Shown: positions 44,283-51,789 of the stretch, piece by piece | Layout of the letters: every line of letters starts with the position of its first letter | Position numbering within the stretch: position 1 is the first letter of the stretch | Origin: Aeromicrobium phoceense | Lineage (GTDB): Bacteria > Actinomycetota > Actinomycetes > Propionibacteriales > Nocardioidaceae | DNA: 64,000 bases | Direction: 5' to 3' | NCBI RefSeq assembly: GCF_013868155.1 | Contig: NZ_JACEOG010000001.1 | Coordinates: 310,001 to 374,000 of the forward strand | Position numbers and translations under genes: made by a program | The notes under the pieces: generated by a model | What the model was told of the DNA's origin: nothing | Databases searched by the model: none | What the model saw: only the letters and a program-made list of their open reading frames with translations

Positions 44283-45488
44283 ATGGAGCAGGAGGCAGCG
44301 ACTTCGCTGTTCTGGATCAGCCTCGCGATGGTCGCCGCGCCGCTGCTGGCCCGGCTCGTCCGCGGTCGCCTGGTGCCCGAGGTCGTCCTGCTGCTGGGCC
44401 TGGGACTGGTGATCGGCCCCTTCGCCCTGGACCTGGCCGGGATGGACCCGGCGATCGGCATGCTGCGCGAGCTCGGCCTGGCGATGCTGTTCCTGCTCGC
44501 CGGCTACGAGATCGACATCGCGGAGCTCACCGGTGGCGCAGGTCGCCGCGCCATGCTCACGTGGTGCCTCTGCCTGGCCCTGGCCTTCGGCGCCGTGGCA
44601 CTGCTGCTCGGCAATCGCGGCTCCGGGGAGAAAGACATTGCGCTGGCGATCGCCCTCACGTCGACGGCCCTGGGCACGCTGCTGCCGATCCTGCGTGACG
44701 GGGGGATGCTCTCGACCCCGGTCGGCGCGTCGGTGCTGCGTCACGGCGCGTTCGGCGAGCTGGGTCCGATCGTCGCCATCGCGCTGGCGCTCGGTGCCCG
44801 CGGCTCGGTGGCGTCGCTCGTGGTCCTCACCGTGTTCGTGGCCATCGTGGGCTTGCTGGCGGTCGTCGTGCGGCGACTGCGCGTCGGCGAGAGCCGTCTG
44901 CGCGCAGCGCTCCAGGAGGGCGCCGAGACCACGTCCCAGCTGCCGATCCGCCTGACAATGCTGCTGCTCGTGTCGCTGGGGGCCGTAGCCGTCGCGTTCG
45001 AGCTCGACATCGTCCTGGCCGCCTTCGCCGCCGGCTTCCTGCTGCGCTTCGCGATCCCGGAGGGGTGGGAGCTCATCGAGCACAAGCTCGACGGGATCGC
45101 GTACGGATTCCTCATCCCGATCTTCTTCGTCACCTCCGGGATGGCGATCGACCCGGGTGCGATCGTGGCGGCTCCCGCGACGTTCGCGACGGTGATCGCG
45201 CTGATCCTGCTCGTCCGCGGCGTTCCCGTCTTCCTCGCCTCGCGGTTCACGGGTCCCGCCGACGAGCGCTTCGGGAACCGCGACGCGCTCTCGATCGGCT
45301 TCTACGCCGCCACCGGCCTGCCCATCATCGTGGCCGTGACCTCGGTGGCGGTCGATCGGGACCTCATGTCCACGGCCGACGCCTCGCTGCTGGTCGCTGC
45401 CGGTGCCGTCACCGTCCTGGTCTGCCCGTTGCTCGCCCGGCTCGTCGGTGCACCGCGCGTGACCGCCCCCGAGGAGCCGGGTCGCTAG
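44283..45488 (+). CDS. CPA2-family cation:proton antiporter
   Basis: This 401-residue membrane protein has about 12 helices. It carries LARLVRGRLVPEVVLLLGLGL, LGLAMLFLLAGYEID with an acidic membrane residue, and IALTSTALGTLLPIL. There is no C-terminal TrkA-N domain. KefB/YbaL-like transporters exchange K+ or Na+ for H+. I chose ATG 44283 because GGAGG lies 8 nt upstream, which a GTG 14 codons earlier lacks. The TAG stop forms the first half of the -10-like TAGGGT of gluQ. Confidence 0.9.
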   Translation: MEQEAATSLFWISLAMVAAPLLARLVRGRLVPEVVLLLGLGLVIGPFALDLAGMDPAIGMLRELGLAMLFLLAGYEIDIAELTGGAGRRAMLTWCLCLALAFGAVALLLGNRGSGEKDIALAIALTSTALGTLLPILRDGGMLSTPVGASVLRHGAFGELGPIVAIALALGARGSVASLVVLTVFVAIVGLLAVVVRRLRVGESRLRAALQEGAETTSQLPIRLTMLLLVSLGAVAVAFELDIVLAAFAAGFLLRFAIPEGWELIEHKLDGIAYGFLIPIFFVTSGMAIDPGAIVAAPATFATVIALILLVRGVPVFLASRFTGPADERFGNRDALSIGFYAATGLPIIVAVTSVAVDRDLMSTADASLLVAAGAVTVLVCPLLARLVGAPRVTAPEEPGR

Positions 45489-45491
45489 GGT
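45486..45491 (+). promoter_or_regulatory. Stop-embedded -10 element before gluQ
   Basis: The antiporter stop codon TAG (45486-45488) continues as TAGGGT, ending 6 nt before the gluQ GTG at 45498. AGGG could also act as a weak ribosome binding site. Confidence 0.45.
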
Positions 45492-45497
45492 CGGATC

Positions 45498-46364
45498 GTG
45501 CCCGCCGGACGCTTCGCACCCTCGCCTTCGGGCGACCTGCACCTGGGGAACCTGCGCACGGCGATCCTCGCGTGGTGGTTCGCCCGGTCGACCGGCCGGC
45601 CGTTCCTGGTGCGCGTCGAGGACCTCGACCGGCAGCGCTCACGTCCGGAGTTCGAGGCCAGCCAGCTGGCAGACCTCGCGGCGCTGGGCCTCGCGTGGGA
45701 GGAGCCGGTCGTGCGGCAGTCCGAGCGCGACCCGCTGTACGCCGCGGCGCTCGAGCGGCTGACCGCGGAGGGCCTGACCTTCGAATGCTTCTGCACCCGG
45801 CGCGAGATCGCGGAGGCCGTCAGCGCCCCGCACGCGCCACCCGGCTCCTACCCCGGGACGTGCCGCGACCTCGACGAGGCCGAGCGTGCAGCGCGCCGCG
45901 CGGAGCGCGCGCCGGCCCTGCGGCTGCGCGCCCGCGAGCGCGCGTGGACGATCCGGGACGCGCTCCACGGCGACGTCACCGGGCACGTGGACGACCTCGT
46001 GCTGCGCCGTGGCGACGGCGCCCATGCCTACAACCTCGCGGTGGTCGTCGACGACGCGGACCAGGGCGTCGACCAGGTCGTGCGCGGCGACGACCTGCTG
46101 CACGCCGCCCCGGCGCAGGCGTACCTCACCCACGAGCTGGGAGTCGCGCCGCCCACCTACGCGCACGTGTCCCTCGCCCTCAACGCCGAGGGCCGGCGGC
46201 TGGCGAAGCGCGACGGCCCCGTGACCCTGCGCGACCTCTCCCCCGAGCGGGCGTGGGACCTCATCGGCGCCTCCCTCGGGGTCGGTGCGACGTCGCCCGA
46301 GGCGCTGCTCGACGAGCTCGACCTCGCATCCCTGCCGCGGGAGCCGTGGGTCGTCTCGCTGTGA
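45498..46364 (+). CDS. gluQ: Glutamyl-queuosine tRNA(Asp) synthetase
   Basis: GluQRS is a truncated glutamyl-tRNA synthetase without an anticodon-binding domain. It attaches glutamate to queuosine at position 34 of tRNA-Asp. The 288-residue length fits. The HIGH-like motif is FAPSPSGDLHLGN (residues 6-18) and the KMSKS-equivalent is RRLAKRDGPVTL. Zinc-ligand candidates are in FECFCTRREI, PGSYPGTCRDL adds a Tyr-Cys pair, and RVEDLDRQRS is a further family landmark. The start is GTG at 45498, with 9 nt after the antiporter stop. The tRNA-Asp gene begins 70 bp after its stop, an apt neighbour. Confidence 0.93.
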   Translation: MPAGRFAPSPSGDLHLGNLRTAILAWWFARSTGRPFLVRVEDLDRQRSRPEFEASQLADLAALGLAWEEPVVRQSERDPLYAAALERLTAEGLTFECFCTRREIAEAVSAPHAPPGSYPGTCRDLDEAERAARRAERAPALRLRARERAWTIRDALHGDVTGHVDDLVLRRGDGAHAYNLAVVVDDADQGVDQVVRGDDLLHAAPAQAYLTHELGVAPPTYAHVSLALNAEGRRLAKRDGPVTLRDLSPERAWDLIGASLGVGATSPEALLDELDLASLPREPWVVSL

Positions 46365-46375
46365 GGGACCCCGTT

Positions 46376-46405
46376 TTGGAGACTCGAAGAACCGTCGGGT
46401 AGGCT
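46376..46405 (+). promoter_or_regulatory. Promoter of tRNA-Asp
   Basis: TTGGAG (46376-46381) and TAGGCT (46400-46405) are separated by 18 bp. The tRNA begins 29 nt after the -10. Confidence 0.6.
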
Positions 46406-46434
46406 TGCGGTCGCGGTTCAACCGCACAGCATGA

Positions 46435-46511
46435 GGCCCCGTGGCGCAGTTGGTTAGCGCGCCGCCCTGTCACGGCGGAGGTCGCGGGTTCGAGTCCCGT
46501 CGGGGTCGCCA
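46435..46511 (+). tRNA. tRNA-Asp (anticodon GUC)
   Basis: The acceptor stem ggccccg pairs with cggggtc (one G-U). The D-stem is gcgc/gcgc, the anticodon stem ccgcc/ggcgg with loop ctGTCac, and the T-arm cgggttcgagtcccg. The discriminator is G and CCA is encoded at 46509-46511. G34 is the base that becomes queuosine where that pathway exists. Confidence 0.98.
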
Positions 46512-46516
46512 GTGCT

Positions 46517-46546
46517 GAGAGCCCCGCCCGAATGGGCGGGGCGCTC
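46517..46546. terminator. Bidirectional terminator-like hairpin
   Basis: The 9-bp stem gccccgccc/gggcggggc (46521-46529 and 46534-46542) has loop gaat, and flanking gag/ctc extends it. It lies between tRNA-Asp and the convergent hemerythrin gene and can serve both. The T-tract is weak. Confidence 0.75.
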
Positions 46547-46565
46547 GTCATTCCCGCACCCGTGC

Positions 46566-47276
46566 TCAGCCGGGCTGACCGAACACCTCGGCCTCCAGCG
46601 CGGCGAACTTCCGGCGCGAGAGCGCGTGGACGACGCGCAGCGGCGGACCGCCCAGGTTCAGCACCCGGTGCTCTGCGTGTGCCGGCAGGCTCTTGAGCGC
46701 CCACGGCACGAAGAAGCGCGCCTCCGCAAGGCTCTGCTTCGAGCGGAAGCGGGTGCGCTCGAGCTCCTCCCACTCGTCACCGCCGAGGTATCGCTGCAGG
46801 ATCGCGACCGCCGCCGACTCCTCGTGGGCCAGGTGGAACCCCAGCACCTCGACGAGGTCCCCGAGGGTGTCGCACAGCAGGTCGTGGGCGCGCTGGTCGG
46901 CCGCCTGCGACAGCCGCTCCAGCTCGGTGGTCGCCGCCGTGAGCAGCGGGTCGAGCACGGCGTGCTCGGCCTCCATCTCCTGAAGGACCCGCTCCGCCGC
47001 CGCGTCGGAGGCCGCGCGCACGCGCTCGAGCAGCAGCGGCCACAGGATCTCGTCCTCCTTGGCGTGGTGCTGGTGCAGCTCGTGCGTGAAGCGCTGCCAG
47101 CGCTGCGCCAGCAGGGTCCACCGCGCAGCGTCGCCCGTCGCCGTCGTCGCGGCCGCGCGGTCGAAGTCGCGCAGGTCGCGGCGGAACGCGTGGTGCAGGA
47201 CGTACATCATCGTCATGTCGGCAGGCCCTTCCGGAGCGGCGGCCTGGCCTGGGAGCAACAAGGGAGCGGGGGTCAT
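46566..47276 (-). CDS. Hemerythrin domain-containing protein
   Basis: This 236-residue helical-bundle protein has the di-iron ligands of bacterial hemerythrins: VLHHAFRRDLRDF, ELHQHHAKEDEILWP, EMEAEHAVLDPLL and LGFHLAHEESAAV. It has an extra C-terminal helix region (residues about 170-236). Oxygen or NO sensing, or iron handling, is the usual role. The ATG at 47276 is used; the methionines near residue 21 are an alternative start just before the domain. It lies between tRNA-Asp and tRNA-Phe on the opposite strand. Confidence 0.92.
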   Translation of the reverse strand: MTPAPLLLPGQAAAPEGPADMTMMYVLHHAFRRDLRDFDRAAATTATGDAARWTLLAQRWQRFTHELHQHHAKEDEILWPLLLERVRAASDAAAERVLQEMEAEHAVLDPLLTAATTELERLSQAADQRAHDLLCDTLGDLVEVLGFHLAHEESAAVAILQRYLGGDEWEELERTRFRSKQSLAEARFFVPWALKSLPAHAEHRVLNLGGPPLRVVHALSRRKFAALEAEVFGQPG

Positions 47277-47408
47277 GGTTCTTCTCTCGTCTCGGGTACG
47301 GCGACCGGTGGCACGGCTGTCGTCCGTGCGAGCCGGTACGCAGGGAGGGAGACGCGACCGCCGCCGCTGATACGTCCGGCCGATTTCTGCGCGTCCCGGC
47401 GGGTGCGG

Positions 47409-47414
47409 TAGGGT
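47409..47414 (+). promoter_or_regulatory. -10 element of tRNA-Phe
   Basis: TAGGGT lies 21 nt before the tRNA-Phe gene; the -35 region (ttctgc, 47385-47390) is weak. Confidence 0.5.
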
Positions 47415-47435
47415 GAACGTCGCTCGTCAGAGCAC

Positions 47436-47512
47436 GGCCAGGTAGCTCAGTTGGTACGAGCGTCCGCCTGAAAAGCGGAAGGTCGCCGGTTCGACCCCGG
47501 CCCTGGCCACCA
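47436..47512 (+). tRNA. tRNA-Phe (anticodon GAA)
   Basis: The acceptor stem ggccagg pairs with cctggcc. The D-stem is gctc/gagc, the anticodon stem tccgc/gcgga with loop ctGAAaa, and the T-arm gccgg-ttcgacc-ccggc. The discriminator is A and CCA is encoded at 47510-47512. Confidence 0.98.
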
Positions 47513-47519
47513 CCTCGAG

Positions 47520-47545
47520 ATCCCCGGTCGCCGACCGGGGATTCT
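47520..47545 (+). terminator. Terminator after tRNA-Phe
   Basis: An 11-bp palindromic stem, atccccggtcg/cgaccggggat, with a minimal loop is followed by tctctcgttcg. It starts 8 bp after the tRNA end. Confidence 0.75.
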
Positions 47546-47564
47546 CTCGTTCGTCGCAAATCCG

Positions 47565-47593
47565 TTGGAGGAGCGGCCGCCTCCGCTTAGGCT
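47565..47593 (+). promoter_or_regulatory. Promoter of the DUF1906 gene, probably leaderless
   Basis: TTGGAG (47565-47570) and TAGGCT (47588-47593) are separated by 17 bp. The -10 ends 6 nt before ATG 47600, with no ribosome binding site. Confidence 0.6.
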
Positions 47594-47599
47594 GGAACG

Positions 47600-48904
47600 A
47601 TGCGCTCCCGCCTCGTCCCGATCGCCCGCCGCCTGGGCGTGGTGCTCGGACTCCTCCTCGTCGCCTCGATGCTGGCGGCCCCCGCCCACGCGGCGAAGCC
47701 CAGCTCGCCGAAGCGCTTCGGCGGCTACGCGTTCGACACCTGCGTGTCCCCCTCGAACGAGGTCATGGACGCATGGAACGTGGCGTCGCCGTACACCGTC
47801 GTCGGCATCTACACCTCGGGCAACTCCCGGTACTGCGACGAGTCGAAGCAGCCGCATCTCAGCCCCGCGTGGGTCCAGCGCCAGGCGTCCCGCGGCTGGC
47901 TGTTCCTGCCGATCCACGTCGGCTACCAGGCGCCCTGCTTCGACTCGAAGTCCTCGAAGGAGCGCATGTCGTACGACCTGACCAGGGCCCGCGCCCAGGC
48001 CCGCGCCGACGCCGATGAGGCGGTGCGCAGCGCCGCACGCTACGGCTTCGCGAAGGGGAACGCGGTCTACCTCGACATCGAGTGGTACGACCGCACCAAC
48101 GCGCGGTGCAGCGCCTCCGTGATGACCTTCATCGACGCCTTCGTCCAGCGCGTCCACCAGCGCGGCTACAAGGTGGGCCTCTACTCCAGCGCCTCCGCCG
48201 CGATCCAGGCCGTCGACGAGGCGCGCCACGCGAAGCGCAGCGGCTTCGACTTCCCCGACCAGATGTGGTTCGCCTGGACGAACAAGAAGGCCAACACCGA
48301 CGGCCGGCCGTACCTCTCCCACACGTTCTGGAGGCGCGACCGGCTGCACCAGTACCACAACAACGTGGCGGTCTCCTACGGCGGACGCAAGGTCACGATC
48401 GACAAGAACGTCCTCACCGTGGGTGGCGGCTCCAGGGCCAAGAAGGAGCAGAAGGTCTGCGGCATCACGCCCACGCTGAAGCGCTACCGCAGTCTCAAGG
48501 CGGGCTCGCGCGGCGGCGACGTGAAGCTGCTGCAGTGCCTGCTCAAGCGCGCCGGCCACAGGGCCACCGTCACCGGCCGCTGGAACGCGCGGACCACGAA
48601 GGCCGTCAACTCCTACCGTGCCTCGCTCGGCTGGAAGCAGACCTCGTCGGTGTCGCGTCCGCTGTGGACCGCCCTGCTGTCGCGCGGCAAGACGCCGATC
48701 GCGCTCAAGCGGGGCAAGGTGGGCGAGCCCGTGCACCGGCTCCAGCGCACGCTGCGCGCCGCGGGCCACTCGGTCTCGGTGACGGGCATCTACGACGCCC
48801 GCACCGCCGGTGCGGTGCGCGCGTACCGCAGGAACGTGGGGCTGCCGGGCTACCAGACGGCCGACCGTCGCGTGTGGGCCTCGCTGCAGGCCGGACGCCG
48901 CTGA
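47600..48904 (+). CDS. Secreted DUF1906 (glycoside hydrolase-like) protein with two peptidoglycan-binding domains
   Basis: This 434-residue protein has a signal peptide (residues 1-31, cleavage after AHA). Residues about 38-275 form a DUF1906 TIM-barrel-like domain, with GYAFDTCVSPS, VVGIYTSGNSRYC and the central AVYLDIEWYD with Asp159 and Glu161 as candidate catalytic acids. GYKVGLYSSASAA and MWFAWTN follow. The C-terminus has two peptidoglycan-binding repeats (about residues 300-355 and 370-432) with GSRGGDVKLLQCLLK and GEPVHRLQRTLRAAG. The layout suggests a cell-wall-acting hydrolase. It converges on a LysE gene with 4 bp between stops. Confidence 0.9.
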   Translation: MRSRLVPIARRLGVVLGLLLVASMLAAPAHAAKPSSPKRFGGYAFDTCVSPSNEVMDAWNVASPYTVVGIYTSGNSRYCDESKQPHLSPAWVQRQASRGWLFLPIHVGYQAPCFDSKSSKERMSYDLTRARAQARADADEAVRSAARYGFAKGNAVYLDIEWYDRTNARCSASVMTFIDAFVQRVHQRGYKVGLYSSASAAIQAVDEARHAKRSGFDFPDQMWFAWTNKKANTDGRPYLSHTFWRRDRLHQYHNNVAVSYGGRKVTIDKNVLTVGGGSRAKKEQKVCGITPTLKRYRSLKAGSRGGDVKLLQCLLKRAGHRATVTGRWNARTTKAVNSYRASLGWKQTSSVSRPLWTALLSRGKTPIALKRGKVGEPVHRLQRTLRAAGHSVSVTGIYDARTAGAVRAYRRNVGLPGYQTADRRVWASLQAGRR

Positions 48905-48908
48905 CGGC

Positions 48909-49544
48909 TCAGGTGCGCGGCGCGGTCAGCATGATCCCGCCGAGCCCCACGAGCATCGCCCCACCGGTGCGCCGCACGGCGGTGAGCCGGCGGGGCGAAC
49001 GCACGAACCAGGCGCGCGCCGTGCCCGCCAGCAGCGCCCAGCCCGAGTCGCACACGATCGCGATGAGCAGGAAGAGCACGCCGAGCACGAGCATCTGCGC
49101 ACCGATGGCCCCGGCCCCGAAGTCCACGAACTGCGGCAGCACGGCCACGAAGAAGACGATCGTCTTGGGGTTGGTGACGCCGACGACGAAGCCCTCGGCG
49201 AGGCTGCGCCACGGCGAGTCGGTGGTGCCGCCGTCCTCGGCGGCCGCCAGATCGATCCTCCCGTGACGGAGGGCCTGGATCCCCAGATGGATGAGGTAGG
49301 CGGCGCCCAGCACCTTCACGACGGTGAACACCACGGCCGAGCCGGCGACGATCGCGCCGAGCCCGAGGGCCACGGCCACGACGAGCGGCAGGCCCCCCAG
49401 GCCGTTGCCCACGACACTGAGGATCCCTGCGCGGCGTCCGTGCGCCAGCGACCGGCCGATGACGAACAGGACGCTCGGGCCGGGCACGAGGATCAGGACC
49501 AGCGACGCGAGGGAGAACGCCAGCAGGGTCTCGGGACTGGGCAT
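48909..49544 (-). CDS. LysE/RhtB family exporter
   Basis: This 211-residue membrane protein has six predicted helices. It has the LysE-family N-terminus (SLASLVLILVPGPSVLFVIGRSL), GRRAGILSVVGNGLGG, and the conserved VGVTNPKTIVFFVAVLPQFVD. Family members export amino acids or analogues; the substrate is unknown. ATG 49544 is the natural start, and an earlier GTG seven codons upstream is less likely. Confidence 0.92.
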   Translation of the reverse strand: MPSPETLLAFSLASLVLILVPGPSVLFVIGRSLAHGRRAGILSVVGNGLGGLPLVVAVALGLGAIVAGSAVVFTVVKVLGAAYLIHLGIQALRHGRIDLAAAEDGGTTDSPWRSLAEGFVVGVTNPKTIVFFVAVLPQFVDFGAGAIGAQMLVLGVLFLLIAIVCDSGWALLAGTARAWFVRSPRRLTAVRRTGGAMLVGLGGIMLTAPRT

Positions 49545-49584
49545 GGATGAACAGTAGTCCTGCACGCGGGCACCCCGGGGACGA

Positions 49585-49619
49585 CGAACGGCCCACCCGG
49601 AGTCCGGGTGGGCCGTTCG
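49585..49619 (-). terminator. Terminator after the DHA2 exporter gene
   Basis: A perfect 16-bp stem, cgaacggcccacccgg/ccgggtgggccgttcg, has loop agt. It is 14 bp beyond the stop of the MFS gene (49633) on the minus strand. Confidence 0.88.
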
Positions 49620-49632
49620 CGTGTTCGGTCGA

Positions 49633-51249
49633 TCAGTGCATGACGACCGGGGGCTGGCCCTGGTCGTCGAGCAGCCGGACCGGCTCGCTCTTGCGGGGCA
49701 GGAACGCGACCGGGATCAGCGTCACCAGGAGCACCGCGAAGGCCACCCAGTAGGACTGCTCGAACGCGTGGGCCAGATCGTTGAACCCGGCCTGCAGCTG
49801 GTCGGGCGTGACGCCCAGCAGCGAGACGAGCTCCGCGCCACGGTCGGTGTGCGAACCGGCCGCCAGCTGCGCGGGCGTGAGGCCCTCCTCGACGCCCGGG
49901 ATCTTCTCCGAGCCGGGGATGATCGAGCCCTTCTGCATGCCGTTGGTCAGCACGACCGAGATGACCGCGATGCCCGAGGCGCTGGCGACCTGCTGCACGA
50001 CGTTCAGCAACGTCGAGCCGCGCGCCACCTCGTGGGAGGTGAGGGTCTTGAGCGCCGAGGTGAAGATCGGCATCATCGTGGCGCCCATGCCCAGTCCCAT
50101 GACGAACAACCACAGGATGATCTGCCAGTACGGGGTGCTGGGCTCGGTGCTCATCGCCACGCCGAACATGCCGACGAGGATGCCGATGAAGCCGAACGGG
50201 ACGATCCGCCCGACCGGGATCCGGTCGACGAGCGCGCCGGCGATCGGCATCGTCAGCATCGCGCCGATGCCCTGCGGGGCCACCAGGATGCCGGCCATCA
50301 TGACCGACTCCCCGTGCACCTGCTGGAAGTACGTGGGCACCAGCAGCAGCGCGCCGAAGAAGGCGCTGGCGAACAGGAACATCACGATGAGCGACACGCG
50401 CAGGTTGCGGTTGCCGAGCAGCCGCAGGTCGAGCAGCGGGTGCTTGGGCTTGAACGACCAGACGACGAACGCACCGATCAGCATCAGGCCGATGACGGTC
50501 GGGACGATCACCTTGCTGGCGAGCGCCGTGCCCTCGCCGGGGATGGACGAGATGCCGTACAGCAGCAGCGCCAGGCCGGGCGACATCAGCAGCATGCCGA
50601 CGACGTCGAGCGACTCGCTCGGCTCGGGGGCGTCCTTCGGCAGCACGCGGGCGGCGTAGACCAGGCCGATCGCGCCGATCGGCAGGTTGATGAGGAACAC
50701 CCAGTGCCAGGACGCGGCGTCGATGAGGATGCCGCCGATGATCGGGCCGAGGATGGGGCCGAGCAGCATCGGGATGCCCAGGATCGCCATGAGGCGACCC
50801 ATGCGGTGCGGGCCGGCGGCCCGGGTCATGATCGTCATGCCCAGCGGCATCAGCATGCCGCCGCCGAGGCCCTGGAGCACACGGAAGGCGATGAGCGACT
50901 CGATGTTCCACGCCGCGGCGCACAGGACGGAGCCGAGCGTGAACAGCGCGATCGCCGTCATGTAGAGGCGCTTGGTGCCGAAGCGGTCGGCGGCCCAGCC
51001 GGTGAGCGGGATGACGGCCGCGAGCGCCAGCATGTACGCGGTGGCCGTCCAGGCGACGGTCGCGTACGCGAGCGGCTCGCCGTCGGTGGACAGCTCGGTC
51101 TGGAACGTGGGCAGCGCGACGTTCACGACCGTGACGTCCAGGATGGACATGATCGCGCCGAGCACCACCACCCCGGCGACCTTGAGGATCTCCGGGGTGA
51201 TCTTGTCGTCGTCGTCGATGACGACGTCTTCAGGAGGACTGGCTGACAT
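49633..51249 (-). CDS. DHA2-family multidrug efflux MFS transporter
   Basis: This 538-residue transporter has about 14 helices, as in EmrB/QacA. Landmarks are MSILDVTVVNVALPTF, the loop motif GWAADRFGTKRLYM, FRVLQGLGGGMLMPLGM and the antiporter motif C region MLLGPILGPIIGGILID. It probably expels hydrophobic drugs with proton influx. It overlaps the upstream marR gene by 20 nt and is followed by a strong terminator. Regulator plus exporter is the classic MarR-controlled arrangement. Confidence 0.95.
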   Translation of the reverse strand: MSASPPEDVVIDDDDKITPEILKVAGVVVLGAIMSILDVTVVNVALPTFQTELSTDGEPLAYATVAWTATAYMLALAAVIPLTGWAADRFGTKRLYMTAIALFTLGSVLCAAAWNIESLIAFRVLQGLGGGMLMPLGMTIMTRAAGPHRMGRLMAILGIPMLLGPILGPIIGGILIDAASWHWVFLINLPIGAIGLVYAARVLPKDAPEPSESLDVVGMLLMSPGLALLLYGISSIPGEGTALASKVIVPTVIGLMLIGAFVVWSFKPKHPLLDLRLLGNRNLRVSLIVMFLFASAFFGALLLVPTYFQQVHGESVMMAGILVAPQGIGAMLTMPIAGALVDRIPVGRIVPFGFIGILVGMFGVAMSTEPSTPYWQIILWLFVMGLGMGATMMPIFTSALKTLTSHEVARGSTLLNVVQQVASASGIAVISVVLTNGMQKGSIIPGSEKIPGVEEGLTPAQLAAGSHTDRGAELVSLLGVTPDQLQAGFNDLAHAFEQSYWVAFAVLLVTLIPVAFLPRKSEPVRLLDDQGQPPVVMH

Positions 51250-51688
51250 CTGGTTCTTCCTTCGAAAGTGGCTTGAGGGCCTCGACGAGAGCGAGGCACT
51301 GTGCGGTGTCGAGGTCGTCGAGCAGCGTGCGCACGGCGTCCTCCTTCGACTTGAGGTGGCTCTGCGCCAGACTCCGACCGCGATCGGTGACGGCGACGAG
51401 CTTGACCCTTCGGTCCTCCGGGTTCTCGGTGCGCACGAGAAGCTTCTTGCGCACCAGCTGCTCGACGTTGCGACCCGCCGAGGCCGCCGACAACCCCACC
51501 GCCTCGGCGAGGTCGCCGATGGCGACCGGATGGTCGTGATGGGCGAGCGCGAAGACCAGTCTGGCCTGCGTGAAGGACAGTTTCAGGCCCGCGACCGTCT
51601 CCAGTGACTCACCCTCGGCCGTCGTGAAGACCTGCCCGAGGAATCCTCGGACGGCGTCGAACGCGCAGGCGTGGGGTGAGTCGTTCAT
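51230..51688 (-). CDS. MarR family transcriptional regulator
   Basis: This 152-residue winged-helix protein has the MarR core: LSFTQARLVFALAHHDHPV, IGDLAEAVGLSAASAGRNVEQLVRKKLL (helix-turn-helix) and the wing RTENPEDRRVKLVAVTDRG. The C-terminal helices form the dimer interface. It probably represses itself and the overlapping exporter gene until a ligand binds. The ATG at 51688 has a TAGTAT -10 9 nt upstream that overlaps a palindromic operator candidate. It is divergent from typA. Confidence 0.94.
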   Translation of the reverse strand: MNDSPHACAFDAVRGFLGQVFTTAEGESLETVAGLKLSFTQARLVFALAHHDHPVAIGDLAEAVGLSAASAGRNVEQLVRKKLLVRTENPEDRRVKLVAVTDRGRSLAQSHLKSKEDAVRTLLDDLDTAQCLALVEALKPLSKEEPDVSQSS

Positions 51689-51697
51689 GGCTCGAGA

Positions 51698-51720
51698 ATA
51701 CTAACGCACGTGCAACTATT
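51698..51720 (-). promoter_or_regulatory. marR promoter and operator candidate
   Basis: On the minus strand TAGTAT (51698-51703) is the -10. It overlaps ctaacgcacgtgcaactatt (51701-51720), which holds a gcacgtgc palindrome and one good TGCAACTA half-site of the kind bound by MarR proteins. Binding there would block marR and its exporter. Confidence 0.5.
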
Positions 51721-51776
51721 GCGAGGGCGTGACCTTCGTTACGCCCTGCGTGGACCGGGAGTTTCAGAACCTGCCG

Positions 51777-51782
51777 TAGAAT
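51777..51782 (+). promoter_or_regulatory. -10 element of typA, probably leaderless
   Basis: TAGAAT ends 7 nt before the typA GTG at 51790, with no Shine-Dalgarno sequence. A -35 (tggacc, 51751-51756) is 20 bp upstream, so it is not certain. Confidence 0.5.
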
Positions 51783-51789
51783 TGCGCGA

